Source: a virus
Direction: 5' to 3' (one strand)
Length of the DNA stretch: 41,384 nucleotides
IMG/VR virus record: IMGVR_UViG_3300048588_000157
Location: 1-41,384 of that record
This document shows positions 1-6,079 of this stretch, in pieces. Within the stretch, counting starts at the first letter, position 1. Every line of letters starts with the position of its first letter. A program made the translations under genes and the position numbers. The notes beneath the pieces are model-generated. The model searched no databases, had not been told where the DNA came from, and worked only from the letters and a program-made list of their open reading frames with translations.

Positions 1-356
1 CGCGTCGTCGATCGTCCAGTTCAGCTGTCGCGGTTCCGGATCGTTGTGCCGCATGAACTCCACGGTGCAGCGTTCGTTGGTTTGCTCGATGACCCGAATG
101 TATCCACCGAACCGCTCGCAGTGCTTCTGGATCGCGCCGGCCAGGGCATCACTGGCAACGACCGGCTTGCCGCTGATCATGTACATGGAGCGAAGCGCCT
201 GGGCATGGCTCAGGCCGAGCTCCGTGCCGGTCATCAGGACCATGACCACATCGGCCGGGCTCTTGCACCCGCTGGGAGCGAAGTTGCCCCGAATGATCGC
301 GTCGGCAACCGGCAGCATCAGCTGGAAGTCAGCAACGAATCGCTCAGTGGCCGAAA
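1..356. repeat. Terminal direct repeat, left copy
   Basis: Bases 1-356 are identical to 41029-41384 by direct comparison of the first and last lines. The recT-like reading frame continues through the join, so the repeat is best read as overlap of a circular or circularly permuted genome. True short terminal redundancy of a linear virion is the alternative. Confidence 0.95.
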
Positions 357-444
357 CGTAGGAGGCGGTGACGGTGCCAAACGGCATCACCTCAGCGACC
401 TGAGCTGGCTCCACACGACTGACTGCGTTCTTTGGCTCTCCCAT
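1..444 (-). CDS. RecT-like single-strand annealing protein, N-terminal part (runs over the contig join)
   Basis: This is the 5' part of the gene that continues at 41028 and ends at 40480; together they make 330 residues. ATG at 444-442 is chosen because it overlaps the upstream stop as TGATG. The segment 'VLMTGTELGLSHAQALRSMY' followed by 'SGKPVVASDAL' is the conserved start of the phage RecT-type annealing family, which pairs complementary single strands in recombination and replication. It is the sixth gene from promoter PL and is followed by a metallopeptidase and replication genes. Family assignment is from recognised motifs; activity is inferred. Confidence 0.85.
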   Translation of the reverse strand, partial: MGEPKNAVSRVEPAQVAEVMPFGTVTASYVSATERFVADFQLMLPVADAIIRGNFAPSGCKSPADVVMVLMTGTELGLSHAQALRSMYMISGKPVVASDALAGAIQKHCERFGGYIRVIEQTNERCTVEFMRHNDPEPRQLNWTIDDA

Positions 445-674
445 CAGTTCATGCTCACTTTCATGGTTTCGCCCTCGAAGACGGGCTGCTTGGTCAGATC
501 GATCTTTCGGTATGCCTTGTGTTCGGCATTGAACCGGTGGTACTCACGGAGCCGTTGGATCGCGATCGCCACCCGGTACTGTTCGGCGAACTCTTCGCGG
601 CACCGGCGCTCGCCGTACCAGACGCCGGCCGCGAAGGTCAGAGCGGGAATCGCGATCGCCAGGGTCACAATCAC
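444..674 (-). CDS. Small single-pass membrane protein, unknown function
   Basis: It encodes 76 residues. The start is GTG at 674-672, which overlaps the upstream stop as GTGA; longer upstream readings would overlap the preceding gene heavily. Residues about 2-18 (VTLAIAIPALTFAAGVW) form one hydrophobic segment, followed by a charged, Arg/Glu-rich tail, so the protein probably sits in the inner membrane with the tail in the cytoplasm. It couples to recT by a TGATG overlap. I do not recognise a family. Confidence 0.7.
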   Translation of the reverse strand: MIVTLAIAIPALTFAAGVWYGERRCREEFAEQYRVAIAIQRLREYHRFNAEHKAYRKIDLTKQPVFEGETMKVSMN

Positions 675-1090
675 TGCTGTACCCCGGCGTCGAAGCCGGT
701 GCGGCGCTCGACTTCCAGCACCGCCACGCCGATCATTTCGGCGAGTTCGTTGCCGGTCACGCCCTGGCTGACGTAGACGGCCAGGCCATTGACGATCTGT
801 TCCCATGCTTCACCTCGTGCGGCCCAGTCGGGCTCGATGCCGGGCGCCGGGTCGGGGTCCGGAGCGATGCGCCGGCGCTTCAGCTCGTAGACATCGCCAT
901 CGAGGTGCGTGAGCGCGCTGACCGCGTGCTCAAGCTCCGCCTTCGTCGCCTCCAGGTCCTGACGCACCCGCGCCATTTCTTGCTGCAGATCCCAGAGGCC
1001 GTTCTTGAGTTCCAGAACTTGTCCTTCGGTGACACGGGCCGGCTGCGAAAGCCGGGCACCGCGTCCGAATGGGATAGGGCTGGTGTTCAT
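671..1090 (-). CDS. Coiled-coil early protein, unknown function
   Basis: It encodes 139 residues. ATG at 1090 is preceded by GGAAGG, nine bases upstream. Residues about 22-66 are rich in Glu, Leu and Arg with heptad spacing (LELKNGLWDLQQEMARVRQDL), predicting a coiled coil; the C-terminal half (about 85-139) is more globular. It lies in the early-left operon between an unknown gene and a small membrane protein. A dimeric or oligomeric accessory protein is likely, with no function assigned. Confidence 0.75.
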   Translation of the reverse strand: MNTSPIPFGRGARLSQPARVTEGQVLELKNGLWDLQQEMARVRQDLEATKAELEHAVSALTHLDGDVYELKRRRIAPDPDPAPGIEPDWAARGEAWEQIVNGLAVYVSQGVTGNELAEMIGVAVLEVERRTGFDAGVQQ

Positions 1091-1162
1091 GCTAGAATCC
1101 TTCCGTGGGGTTCCTGAGAAATCAGGGATTCGAGCGCCGTCCTGGTACCATCGGGTCGGCGC

Positions 1163-1441
1163 TCACCTGTTAAGGACGGGAATCGTTCCGGCCATGTCCC
1201 GGGTGTGCTCACGGGCTTTCCGTTCACACCAAGCACTCGATATGCCGGCCGCGAGATACGACCGCGTCACGCTGATCGTTCCGCACACTTCGTTGATCAC
1301 GGTCGTCAGCTCCGCCCATCCGACCGCGATCGCGGCAATTTCGGAGTTCGTCACGACGCCGTCCGCGATCGCGCCCCGCAGGGTGAGTTCGAAATCCTCG
1401 CGTTGTTCGTGAACAACCTGATCAATCGGGGTTCCTGCCAT
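1163..1441 (-). CDS. Early protein, unknown function
   Basis: It encodes 92 residues. ATG at 1441 is chosen over an in-frame GTG at 1450 because AGGAGG (complement of 1451-1456) stands eight bases before the ATG and would overlap the GTG. The protein has an acidic N-terminus and a middle rich in Ala, Ile and Val (GAIADGVVTNSEIAAIAVGW), probably helical, and no membrane segment strong enough to call. No family is recognised. It follows the excisionase-like gene in the PL operon after an 81-base spacer that holds a small hairpin. Confidence 0.75.
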   Translation of the reverse strand: MAGTPIDQVVHEQREDFELTLRGAIADGVVTNSEIAAIAVGWAELTTVINEVCGTISVTRSYLAAGISSAWCERKAREHTRDMAGTIPVLNR

Positions 1442-1498
1442 CTTCTTCACCTCCTTTCGGTGTGCATGTACGCAACTGGACTGTTGCCGCTAAGGTGG

Positions 1499-1518
1499 TC
1501 CGGGAAGCCCCTCCCGGA
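1499..1518 (-). terminator. GC-rich hairpin after the excisionase-like gene
   Basis: TCCGGGA and TCCCGGA form a perfect 7-bp stem around a 6-base loop, five bases past the stop at 1523. No run of T follows on the minus strand, so this is an attenuator, RNA-stabilising or weak termination site rather than a clear intrinsic terminator. Confidence 0.35.
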
Positions 1519-1522
1519 TCCG

Positions 1523-1906
1523 TCAGTCCGCGATCAGCGAACGCCTGGTGCGATCGCTAGCGGCTTCGAATTCATCGAGGGCAAGTTCATGTTCGATCGC
1601 ACGCAACGCTTCGTCGGCGGTTCGCTCGGCATCCTGCCATTCGGCCTTGAGCCGATCAGCCGCTTCCCGCTTGTCCCGGGCCTCGAGCACCAGCTTCCGC
1701 AGCCGACGGGTGCGCAAATCCGTGGCGGAGTCATCAGCAGGGAAAAGCTCAGTGCGGGGAATGCGGGCGCCCTCGAGCGTGACGCCGACCTTGATCGCCT
1801 TGATCCGGCCGGCGCGAATCGCCTCTCCAACCGTGGAGCTGGCTACGCCCAGAATCTCGGCGGCGTCCTTCACGCTGTAGAAGAGACGGTCTGGCGCGAC
1901 GCTCAT
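1523..1906 (-). CDS. Excisionase-like HTH DNA-binding protein
   Basis: It encodes 127 residues; ATG at 1906 overlaps the upstream stop as ATGA. Residues 9-55 (YSVKDAAEILGVASSTVGEA, then IRAGRIKAIKVG) are the MerR/excisionase-type winged HTH: an HTH that reads 'A.. LGV..sTV...I..G.i.a.kvG' followed by an arginine for a target strand. Residues about 65-115 are a charged, probably coiled-coil tail. It is the second gene from PL, where lambda-like phages keep their recombination directionality factor, so an Xis role with the integrase at 4588 is plausible. A plain transcription regulator is the alternative. Confidence 0.75.
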   Translation of the reverse strand: MSVAPDRLFYSVKDAAEILGVASSTVGEAIRAGRIKAIKVGVTLEGARIPRTELFPADDSATDLRTRRLRKLVLEARDKREAADRLKAEWQDAERTADEALRAIEHELALDEFEAASDRTRRSLIAD

Positions 1907-2139
1907 GGCTCAACGTCCGCAGGGCGCTCGCTGACCAGCCCGGCGATCACAAGATCGAAGCGCGGACCAAGCTGCTCTCGGAGATTGATCATCAGGCGAA
2001 CGCTGTCGCGAACCAGCCGGGATTCGTTGCCGTCAAAGTCGCGGTCGGCGACTCGTTTCACTCTGTTCTTGAGTGATGGATCAACGCGGGTGAACAGGAT
2101 CACTGCCTTTGTCTCGCGACTGGCGACTGCTTCAACCAT
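1903..2139 (-). CDS. Ribbon-helix-helix type DNA-binding protein
   Basis: It encodes 78 residues. ATG at 2139 lies seven bases after AGGAGG (complement of 2145-2150); the longer reading to 2193 would run through promoter PL and is rejected. Residues 8-50 (TKAVILFTRVDPSLKNRVKR, then DFDGNESRLVRDSVRLMI) show a short beta strand followed by two helices, the Arc/MetJ-like RHH pattern. As the first gene from PL it may regulate PL, the repressor promoter or later genes, acting as a Cro-like counterpart of the repressor. The target is not known from the sequence. Confidence 0.75.
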   Translation of the reverse strand: MVEAVASRETKAVILFTRVDPSLKNRVKRVADRDFDGNESRLVRDSVRLMINLREQLGPRFDLVIAGLVSERPADVEP

Positions 2140-2162
2140 CGATGACCTCCTTTCATGGACAT

Positions 2163-2183
2163 GAGCATACACGGTGAATGCAC
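2163..2183. promoter_or_regulatory. Operator OL, near-perfect dyad
   Basis: GAGCATACAC, one central base, then GTGAATGCAC. The half-sites agree as GWGCATWCAC. The same dyad, differing only at the central base when read on the other strand, is at 6011-6031. It covers the -10 and most of the spacer of PL, so binding would block PL. The XRE protein at 2221 is the likely ligand. Confidence 0.85.
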
Positions 2184-2193
2184 GTCGTGTCAA
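2164..2193 (-). promoter_or_regulatory. Promoter PL (early left)
   Basis: On the minus strand TTGACA (2193-2188) and TATGCT (2169-2164) are separated by 18 bases. Transcription would begin near 2157, just ahead of the ribosome site and start (2139) of the RHH gene. It matches PR at 6001-6030 in both boxes and spacing. Confidence 0.85.
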
Positions 2194-2220
2194 ACAGGGG
2201 ATAGCCCTACGATTACGGCC

Positions 2221-2610
2221 ATGAGTGCTAAGACGTTTGGCGACTGGTTATCGGTGAAACGGAAGTCGGCTGGTATGACACAGGCCGAGCTGGCCTCGGC
2301 TGTCGGCCGTGATCGCACATACATCGTCAAAATCGAGCGCGGGGCAATTAGGCTCCCACAGCCGGAACAGCGTGACGACTTTCACAAGGTGCTTGGAACC
2401 AGCGAGGACGAACTCCGATTCCTTGGCATCGTCCCGACGCCTGGAACCGGCTGGGCATTCTCTTATGAGGCAAACGTAAGCGGAACCACTGTCAGTCCGA
2501 GCCAGGCCAGAGCCGACGTTGCGGCATTGGCACGGGATCCGCGAATCCCCGACGATGCCATTGAGGGGATAAGGCGGGTGCTACTGGGTTATCTAGAGCG
2601 GTCGGAGTGA
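2221..2610 (+). CDS. XRE-family repressor (CI-like)
   Basis: It encodes 129 residues. ATG at 2221 is chosen because the earlier in-frame ATG at 2155 would place coding sequence across PL and its operator. Residues 4-65 are an XRE/lambda-Cro HTH: 'MTQAELASAVGRDRTYIVKI' is the core, with Gln18 and Glu20 starting helix 2. The rest (about 66-129) is a short C-terminal region with no peptidase motif, so autocleavage is not expected. It is divergent from the early-left operon and sits beside operator OL, as a lysogeny repressor would. There is no good ribosome site; TACGAT at 2208-2213 ends seven bases before the ATG, so the message may be leaderless, as for lambda cI from PRM. Confidence 0.85.
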   Translation: MSAKTFGDWLSVKRKSAGMTQAELASAVGRDRTYIVKIERGAIRLPQPEQRDDFHKVLGTSEDELRFLGIVPTPGTGWAFSYEANVSGTTVSPSQARADVAALARDPRIPDDAIEGIRRVLLGYLERSE

Positions 2611-2689
2611 GTTGACCGTGAGGAGACTGAGGAATTGCGTTGTTGAATCGAGATGTGTTTGAACGTCGGGTCGTGAGGAGGCTCCCGCA

Positions 2690-3196
2690 ATGTGGCCCTT
2701 TGGACGCAAGAAGAAACAGAAAACGTTTTCACAGCGTGAGGTCACGGGCCTCATGCGCGAATCGTGGCCGAACTACGACCTTACTGAGCGGCATCGCAAG
2801 GAATGGGAACGCTTCGAAAAATCCGCTCAAAAGAAAACGATCACACGGCACTTTGATCTACTCGCCCGAATGCAAGCGGTCCCCGCCGCTGAACAGGAAC
2901 CACTTGCCAGGGATCTGGTGAGCATCGCCGGGGACGTGGCCGCTGCGTTTCGGGCCCAGGAGGAGATGCTGGTCCGTCACTCCCGAGAGATGAAACAAGC
3001 CACCAAGAAGGGGACAGTCTACAAAGAGCGCATGCCTTCTCACCCCGGATACAAGCGACTAACGATCATGCTCGAAAAAGAGGGAAGTCACTCCGAGGCA
3101 ATCGCGCTGTGCAAAAAGGCACGATCGCAGGGATGGTCTGGAGATTGGGACACTAGGCTCGCACGTCTCGAAACGAAGAGTCGAAAGGGTCAATAA
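2690..3196 (+). CDS. Lysogeny-region protein with TPR-like C-terminal motif
   Basis: It encodes 168 residues. ATG at 2690 follows GAGGAGG at eight bases. The N-terminus is strongly basic (MWPFGRKKKQK); the middle is charged and helical; residues about 124-150 (YKRLTIMLEKEGSHSEAIAL, then CKKARSQGW) resemble one tetratricopeptide repeat, a helix-turn-helix used in protein binding. It lies between the repressor and a small membrane protein, two bases upstream of the latter, in the position where temperate phages often carry genes expressed in the lysogen. A defence or superinfection role is possible but unproven. Confidence 0.75.
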   Translation: MWPFGRKKKQKTFSQREVTGLMRESWPNYDLTERHRKEWERFEKSAQKKTITRHFDLLARMQAVPAAEQEPLARDLVSIAGDVAAAFRAQEEMLVRHSREMKQATKKGTVYKERMPSHPGYKRLTIMLEKEGSHSEAIALCKKARSQGWSGDWDTRLARLETKSRKGQ

Positions 3197-3197
3197 A

Positions 3198-3602
3198 GTG
3201 CTCTACCTCGCCGATGCCATCTTATGGATCCGACGACATCCGCTCATTTCCGCAATCATCTTCATTGTTGCCGCAGCGGGCACGATCGCGATGTTCATCG
3301 ACAAGGGTGCAATTCACGCGGCGGCGCTATTCGTGACTTGGGTCGCCGCAATCGTCTTTCTCGTTTGTCTCATTGAAGCGATTAGGACCAGTCGGCGACG
3401 CGACTTGACCTGGTCGCCCAGGAACTTGATCGCTGCAGCCGTTGTTTTTTTCGCGATCGGAATGTTCCCCTATAGCGATCCGATCACGATTTCGGATATC
3501 GGTGATTGGGCACTATTGGTTGTCATCGTTGTGGCGATTGGTATCGGGGTTAGAAAACTGGCAAATCGCCGGCGTGTGGCGATGACTCGAGATCACGCAT
3601 GA
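3198..3602 (+). CDS. Four-helix membrane protein in the immunity region
   Basis: It encodes 134 residues. GTG at 3198 begins two bases after the preceding stop. Hydrophobic segments at about 15-34, 40-63, 79-94 and 104-120 predict four membrane helices, with a basic C-terminus (KLANRRRVAMTR). It overlaps the next gene by ATGA. No family is recognised. With its neighbours on both sides it forms a co-transcribed trio next to the repressor, which fits a lysogenic-conversion or superinfection-exclusion membrane component by position only. Confidence 0.7.
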   Translation: MLYLADAILWIRRHPLISAIIFIVAAAGTIAMFIDKGAIHAAALFVTWVAAIVFLVCLIEAIRTSRRRDLTWSPRNLIAAAVVFFAIGMFPYSDPITISDIGDWALLVVIVVAIGIGVRKLANRRRVAMTRDHA

Positions 3603-4006
3603 CCCGCCTCGGCCGTGCCGGCCGTCCTGACTCCGAGCTCACGCCCTTCGGCCGGTGGCTGATGGATCGGCTCGAAGAGCGGGACATGACCCGGGCTGAT
3701 CTCTCTCGTGCCTCAGGCGTCCGGAGCGGCCACATCTCCCGGATGATCTACACGGCACCGCCCGAAACTTGGGTCTGCGCGCAGATCGCGCACGGGCTAA
3801 TGATCCCGGTCGATGAGGTGTTGGTCGCCGCCGGCCATCGCCCGGCAGATGCCGCACCAGACACACCGATCAGGAAGGAGCTGATGAGCTTGATCGCTGA
3901 TCTCCCGGATCCGCTCCTGGCGCCACTGGTGCCGATGCTGCGGGCACTGAAGGCGCAGGAGCGGGCGGTCCTGATTCGAATCTCGGAGGCGATGGAAAGG
4001 GAATAG
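3599..4006 (+). CDS. Second XRE-type HTH protein
   Basis: It encodes 135 residues; ATG at 3599 overlaps the membrane gene stop as ATGA. Residues about 15-65 (TPFGRWLMDRLEERDMTRAD, then LSRASGVRSGHISRMI) form an XRE HTH, and residues 105-135 are a helical, Leu-rich C-terminus. It could control its own cassette or act as a second immunity regulator. It converges on the zinc-finger gene at 4028 with 21 bases between the stops. Confidence 0.75.
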   Translation: MTRLGRAGRPDSELTPFGRWLMDRLEERDMTRADLSRASGVRSGHISRMIYTAPPETWVCAQIAHGLMIPVDEVLVAAGHRPADAAPDTPIRKELMSLIADLPDPLLAPLVPMLRALKAQERAVLIRISEAMERE

Positions 4007-4027
4007 TCCGGGCGTCGATCACGTCTG

Positions 4028-4429
4028 CTATCCAGATCGATACGCATTCGCTGTTTTCGGCGGGACCTCACCCGCTCCGTTGCACAGGCAGCACTCTTCC
4101 CAGCCGGCGCCGTCGCACGCCGGGCAGCCAACGAGTTCAAGCGGATTGAACCCGCGCGACTTTTTCGGGCCAACCTGGGCCGCCTTCGTGTAAGGGACAA
4201 TCGGCGGGTCGGACGTGGCCCGCGCAGCCGCGTCGGCGTCAAGAAGGAACCGGCGAACATGGGCGGATCGTGTCGCGAACTCGGCCACCAGCCCGGTCCC
4301 CATGCCCTCGACTCGATACCGGACGTCTTCACCGACCACAACCGTCGTCCGGTTCACCAGGTTCCGATCGCTCCCGCTCCGCGACGATTCCAAGAACTGG
4401 ACGCCGCGAGACCGCAATTCTTCATCCAC
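4028..4429 (-). CDS. Small protein with DnaJ-type zinc-finger motifs
   Basis: It encodes 133 residues. ATG at 4429 is preceded by AAAGGGG about 12 bases upstream. Residues 102-122 carry two copies of the DnaJ-like CxxCxGxG pattern (CPACDGAGWEECCLCNGAGE), which would bind one zinc ion or serve in protein binding. The N-terminal 100 residues show no known domain. It is the only minus-strand gene between the repressor and the attachment region, convergent with the XRE gene and divergent from the integrase. The function is unknown; the Cys motif supports this frame over plus-strand alternatives. Confidence 0.65.
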   Translation of the reverse strand: MDEELRSRGVQFLESSRSGSDRNLVNRTTVVVGEDVRYRVEGMGTGLVAEFATRSAHVRRFLLDADAAARATSDPPIVPYTKAAQVGPKKSRGFNPLELVGCPACDGAGWEECCLCNGAGEVPPKTANAYRSG

Positions 4430-4534
4430 GCTATAGCCCCTTTCACCCTAGACGATCATCCATGTCGGCCACTTATGCTCTTCACCCACTATCGACGCGG
4501 CCCTCCTTGACGATTCAGGATTTGTTAGACAGAC

Positions 4535-4550
4535 TAGAACATGCGTTCTA
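4535..4550. promoter_or_regulatory. LexA-type SOS box upstream of the integrase
   Basis: TAGAAC-ATGC-GTTCTA is a dyad with perfect 6-base arms and contains GAAC-N4-GTTC, the SOS box of Gram-positive and several other bacteria. It lies 37 bases before the integrase ATG. TTGACG at 4507-4512 is a possible -35 box, with no convincing -10. A phage regulator with the same half-site is the alternative. Confidence 0.55.
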
Positions 4551-4587
4551 ATCTGGCAAGATGTGACGATAAGGCAAGGGGCAGGAG

Positions 4588-5709
4588 ATGAGTAGGCACT
4601 ACATCAGGAAACGGGAGGGGAAGACCGGAACGACCTGGTACGCGACAGTGAATCTCAGCCGCGATCCCGTCACCGGGGAGCGTCGCCAAAAGCATGTGAG
4701 TGGTCCGACTCGGAAGGCGTGTGAGGCCGAGATCGCCCGGTTGCTCGAACGGGATGATCGCGGCGAGATCACCAGCGCATCCCGTATGACCATCGCCGAC
4801 TATCTCGAACGATGGCTCGAAGCGATTGCGCCCAATGTGCGTCCGAACACGCTGGCTGGGTATCGCCACAAATGCACGGCCCACGTGATCCCGCTGCTCG
4901 GCCACCGGCAACTGGACAAGCTCACTCCGCTGCATGTGCAGACCATGAACGCCACGTTGCTGGGGCGGGGACTGTCGCCAACCAGCGTGCACCACTCGCA
5001 CACGATCCTGAGCTCGGCGCTCAGCCAGGCGGTCAAATGGGGAATGCTTACCCGCAACGTCTGCCAGGCGGTCGATCCACCACGCAAGGCGCGGCCGGAG
5101 CTGAAGACGTGGACTCGCGATGACGTGGCGCGAGTGCTGAACGCGGCCGAGGGCGATCCGCTGGAAACGCTTTGGCGATTGGCGCTCACCACGGGGATGC
5201 GGCGGGGTGAACTGCTCGGCCTCCGCTGGATCGATGTTGACCTGCACCGCGGCGTGATGGCGATCCGGCACACGCTGGTGCGCGGCAGCGGAACCGCCTA
5301 CATAGCGAGCACGCCAAAATCAGCCGCCGGCCAACGCAGCATCGCCTTGGGCGCCGACGATATTGAATCGCTCACCCGGCACCACGATCGGCAACGGTTG
5401 AGCCGCACGCCGAACCCGGGCGGGCTGGTATTCGTGAGCGCGAACGGCAACCCGATCCACCACCAGTCGTTGCAGAAACACTTCAGCCGGCTGATCGAGC
5501 GGGCCGGCGTTCCGACGATCCGGTTTCACGACTGCCGGCACACCAGCGCCACCCTACTCATGGAATCGGGCGTGCATCCGAAGATCGTGCAGGAACGGCT
5601 CGGACACAGTTCGATTGCGATGACGCTCGATCGGTATAGCCATGTCTCGGAATCGGTGCAGCAGGGTGCGGCGGATCGCCTGAATGAGCTTCTGAAGGCC
5701 AGTTCTTAG
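4588..5709 (+). CDS. int: Tyrosine-family site-specific integrase
   Basis: It encodes 373 residues. ATG at 4588 is preceded by AAGGGG at six bases. Residues about 10-60 are an AP2-like arm-binding domain (GTTWYATVNLSRDPVTGERR), 65-160 the SAM-like core-binding domain, and 170-365 the catalytic domain. The catalytic set is visible: Arg205 (TTGMRRGE), His314-x-x-Arg317 (HDCRH), His340 (LGHSS) and nucleophile Tyr350 (DRYSHV). It joins phage attP to a host attB. The attP-like region follows directly downstream, and an SOS-like box lies upstream. Length and motif order are normal, so it should be active. Confidence 0.95.
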   Translation: MSRHYIRKREGKTGTTWYATVNLSRDPVTGERRQKHVSGPTRKACEAEIARLLERDDRGEITSASRMTIADYLERWLEAIAPNVRPNTLAGYRHKCTAHVIPLLGHRQLDKLTPLHVQTMNATLLGRGLSPTSVHHSHTILSSALSQAVKWGMLTRNVCQAVDPPRKARPELKTWTRDDVARVLNAAEGDPLETLWRLALTTGMRRGELLGLRWIDVDLHRGVMAIRHTLVRGSGTAYIASTPKSAAGQRSIALGADDIESLTRHHDRQRLSRTPNPGGLVFVSANGNPIHHQSLQKHFSRLIERAGVPTIRFHDCRHTSATLLMESGVHPKIVQERLGHSSIAMTLDRYSHVSESVQQGAADRLNELLKASS

Positions 5710-5715
5710 GTCGGT

Positions 5716-5943
5716 TGTGAGAACAATGTGAGAACGTCGCGTTGAGGCCTCTAAAAATCCCGGAGATTCCGCACATATTTTTAAGGGGAGCGGGTGATGG
5801 GATTGGATCGAGCGCCCTACCGCTGACGCCGCTCACATCGAACACACCCGACTGACACGGATCGAACCTGCGCCGACGAGCTCGCCTACGCACCGCTGAC
5901 ACCGATACCGCAACCAGCAAAAGTGAGAAAACCGGTGAGAAAC
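5716..5943. other. Candidate attP: four arm-type repeats around a tRNA-like core
   Basis: GTGAGAA occurs at 5717-5723, 5728-5734, 5923-5929 and 5935-5941, as a close pair on each side (11 and 12 bp apart). Between them, 5787-5804 reads, on the minus strand, like the T-arm and acceptor 3' end of a bacterial tRNA of the tRNA-Gly type (CCCATCACCCGCTCC). Next to it, 5809-5826 resembles a D-arm (CAGCGGTAGGGCG on the minus strand), and there is no anticodon arm. Placement just after int is standard for attP. The tRNA match is from memory of the family and needs a search. Confidence 0.6.
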
Positions 5944-5966
5944 GGGGATCACCCGACTCACCGGTT
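5930..5966 (+). terminator. Hairpin terminator-like structure after int/attP
   Basis: AACCGGTGAG (5930-5939) pairs perfectly with CTCACCGGTT (5957-5966), with an inner CGGG/CCCG stem (5943-5946, 5952-5955). ATCTTGTGTCTTTC follows, a broken T-rich tail. It would insulate int from PR at 6001. The left arm contains part of the arm repeats, so recombination and termination signals overlap. Confidence 0.5.
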
Positions 5967-6000
5967 ATCTTGTGTCTTTCGACGGCACGCTATGTGTTGT

Positions 6001-6030
6001 TTGACAACAGGTGCATTCACGGTGTATGCT
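6001..6030 (+). promoter_or_regulatory. Promoter PR (early right)
   Basis: TTGACA (6001-6006) and TATGCT (6025-6030) are separated by 18 bases. This is the same architecture as PL. It lies 50 bases before the first gene of the rightward operon. Confidence 0.85.
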
Positions 6031-6031
6031 C
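6011..6031. promoter_or_regulatory. Operator OR, twin of OL
   Basis: GTGCATTCAC, central G, GTGTATGCTC. It is identical to the minus-strand reading of 2163-2183 except for the central base, and occupies the same place inside the promoter (spacer plus -10). Repressor bound here would shut the early-right operon. Confidence 0.85.
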
Positions 6032-6079
6032 TTTTCAACACCAGACGGTGACACGCGTTTTCGAGAAAGGGAACCCCAC

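Noticed and set aside
46-771. 241-codon plus-strand frame at the left end
   Set aside because: Opposite recT and two coupled minus-strand genes; Arg/Ser-rich shadow composition.
1460-1480. Third copy of the OL/OR operator (GTGCATGTAC)
   Set aside because: Only one half-site is partly matched, and the other half is absent.
1499-1518. Strong intrinsic terminator inside the early-left operon
   Set aside because: A good stem but no T run; it would also cut off recT and replication genes from PL.
5787-5850. Complete functional tRNA gene
   Set aside because: The T-arm/acceptor-like and D-arm-like pieces are adjacent with no anticodon arm, and the T-stem 5' side is missing.
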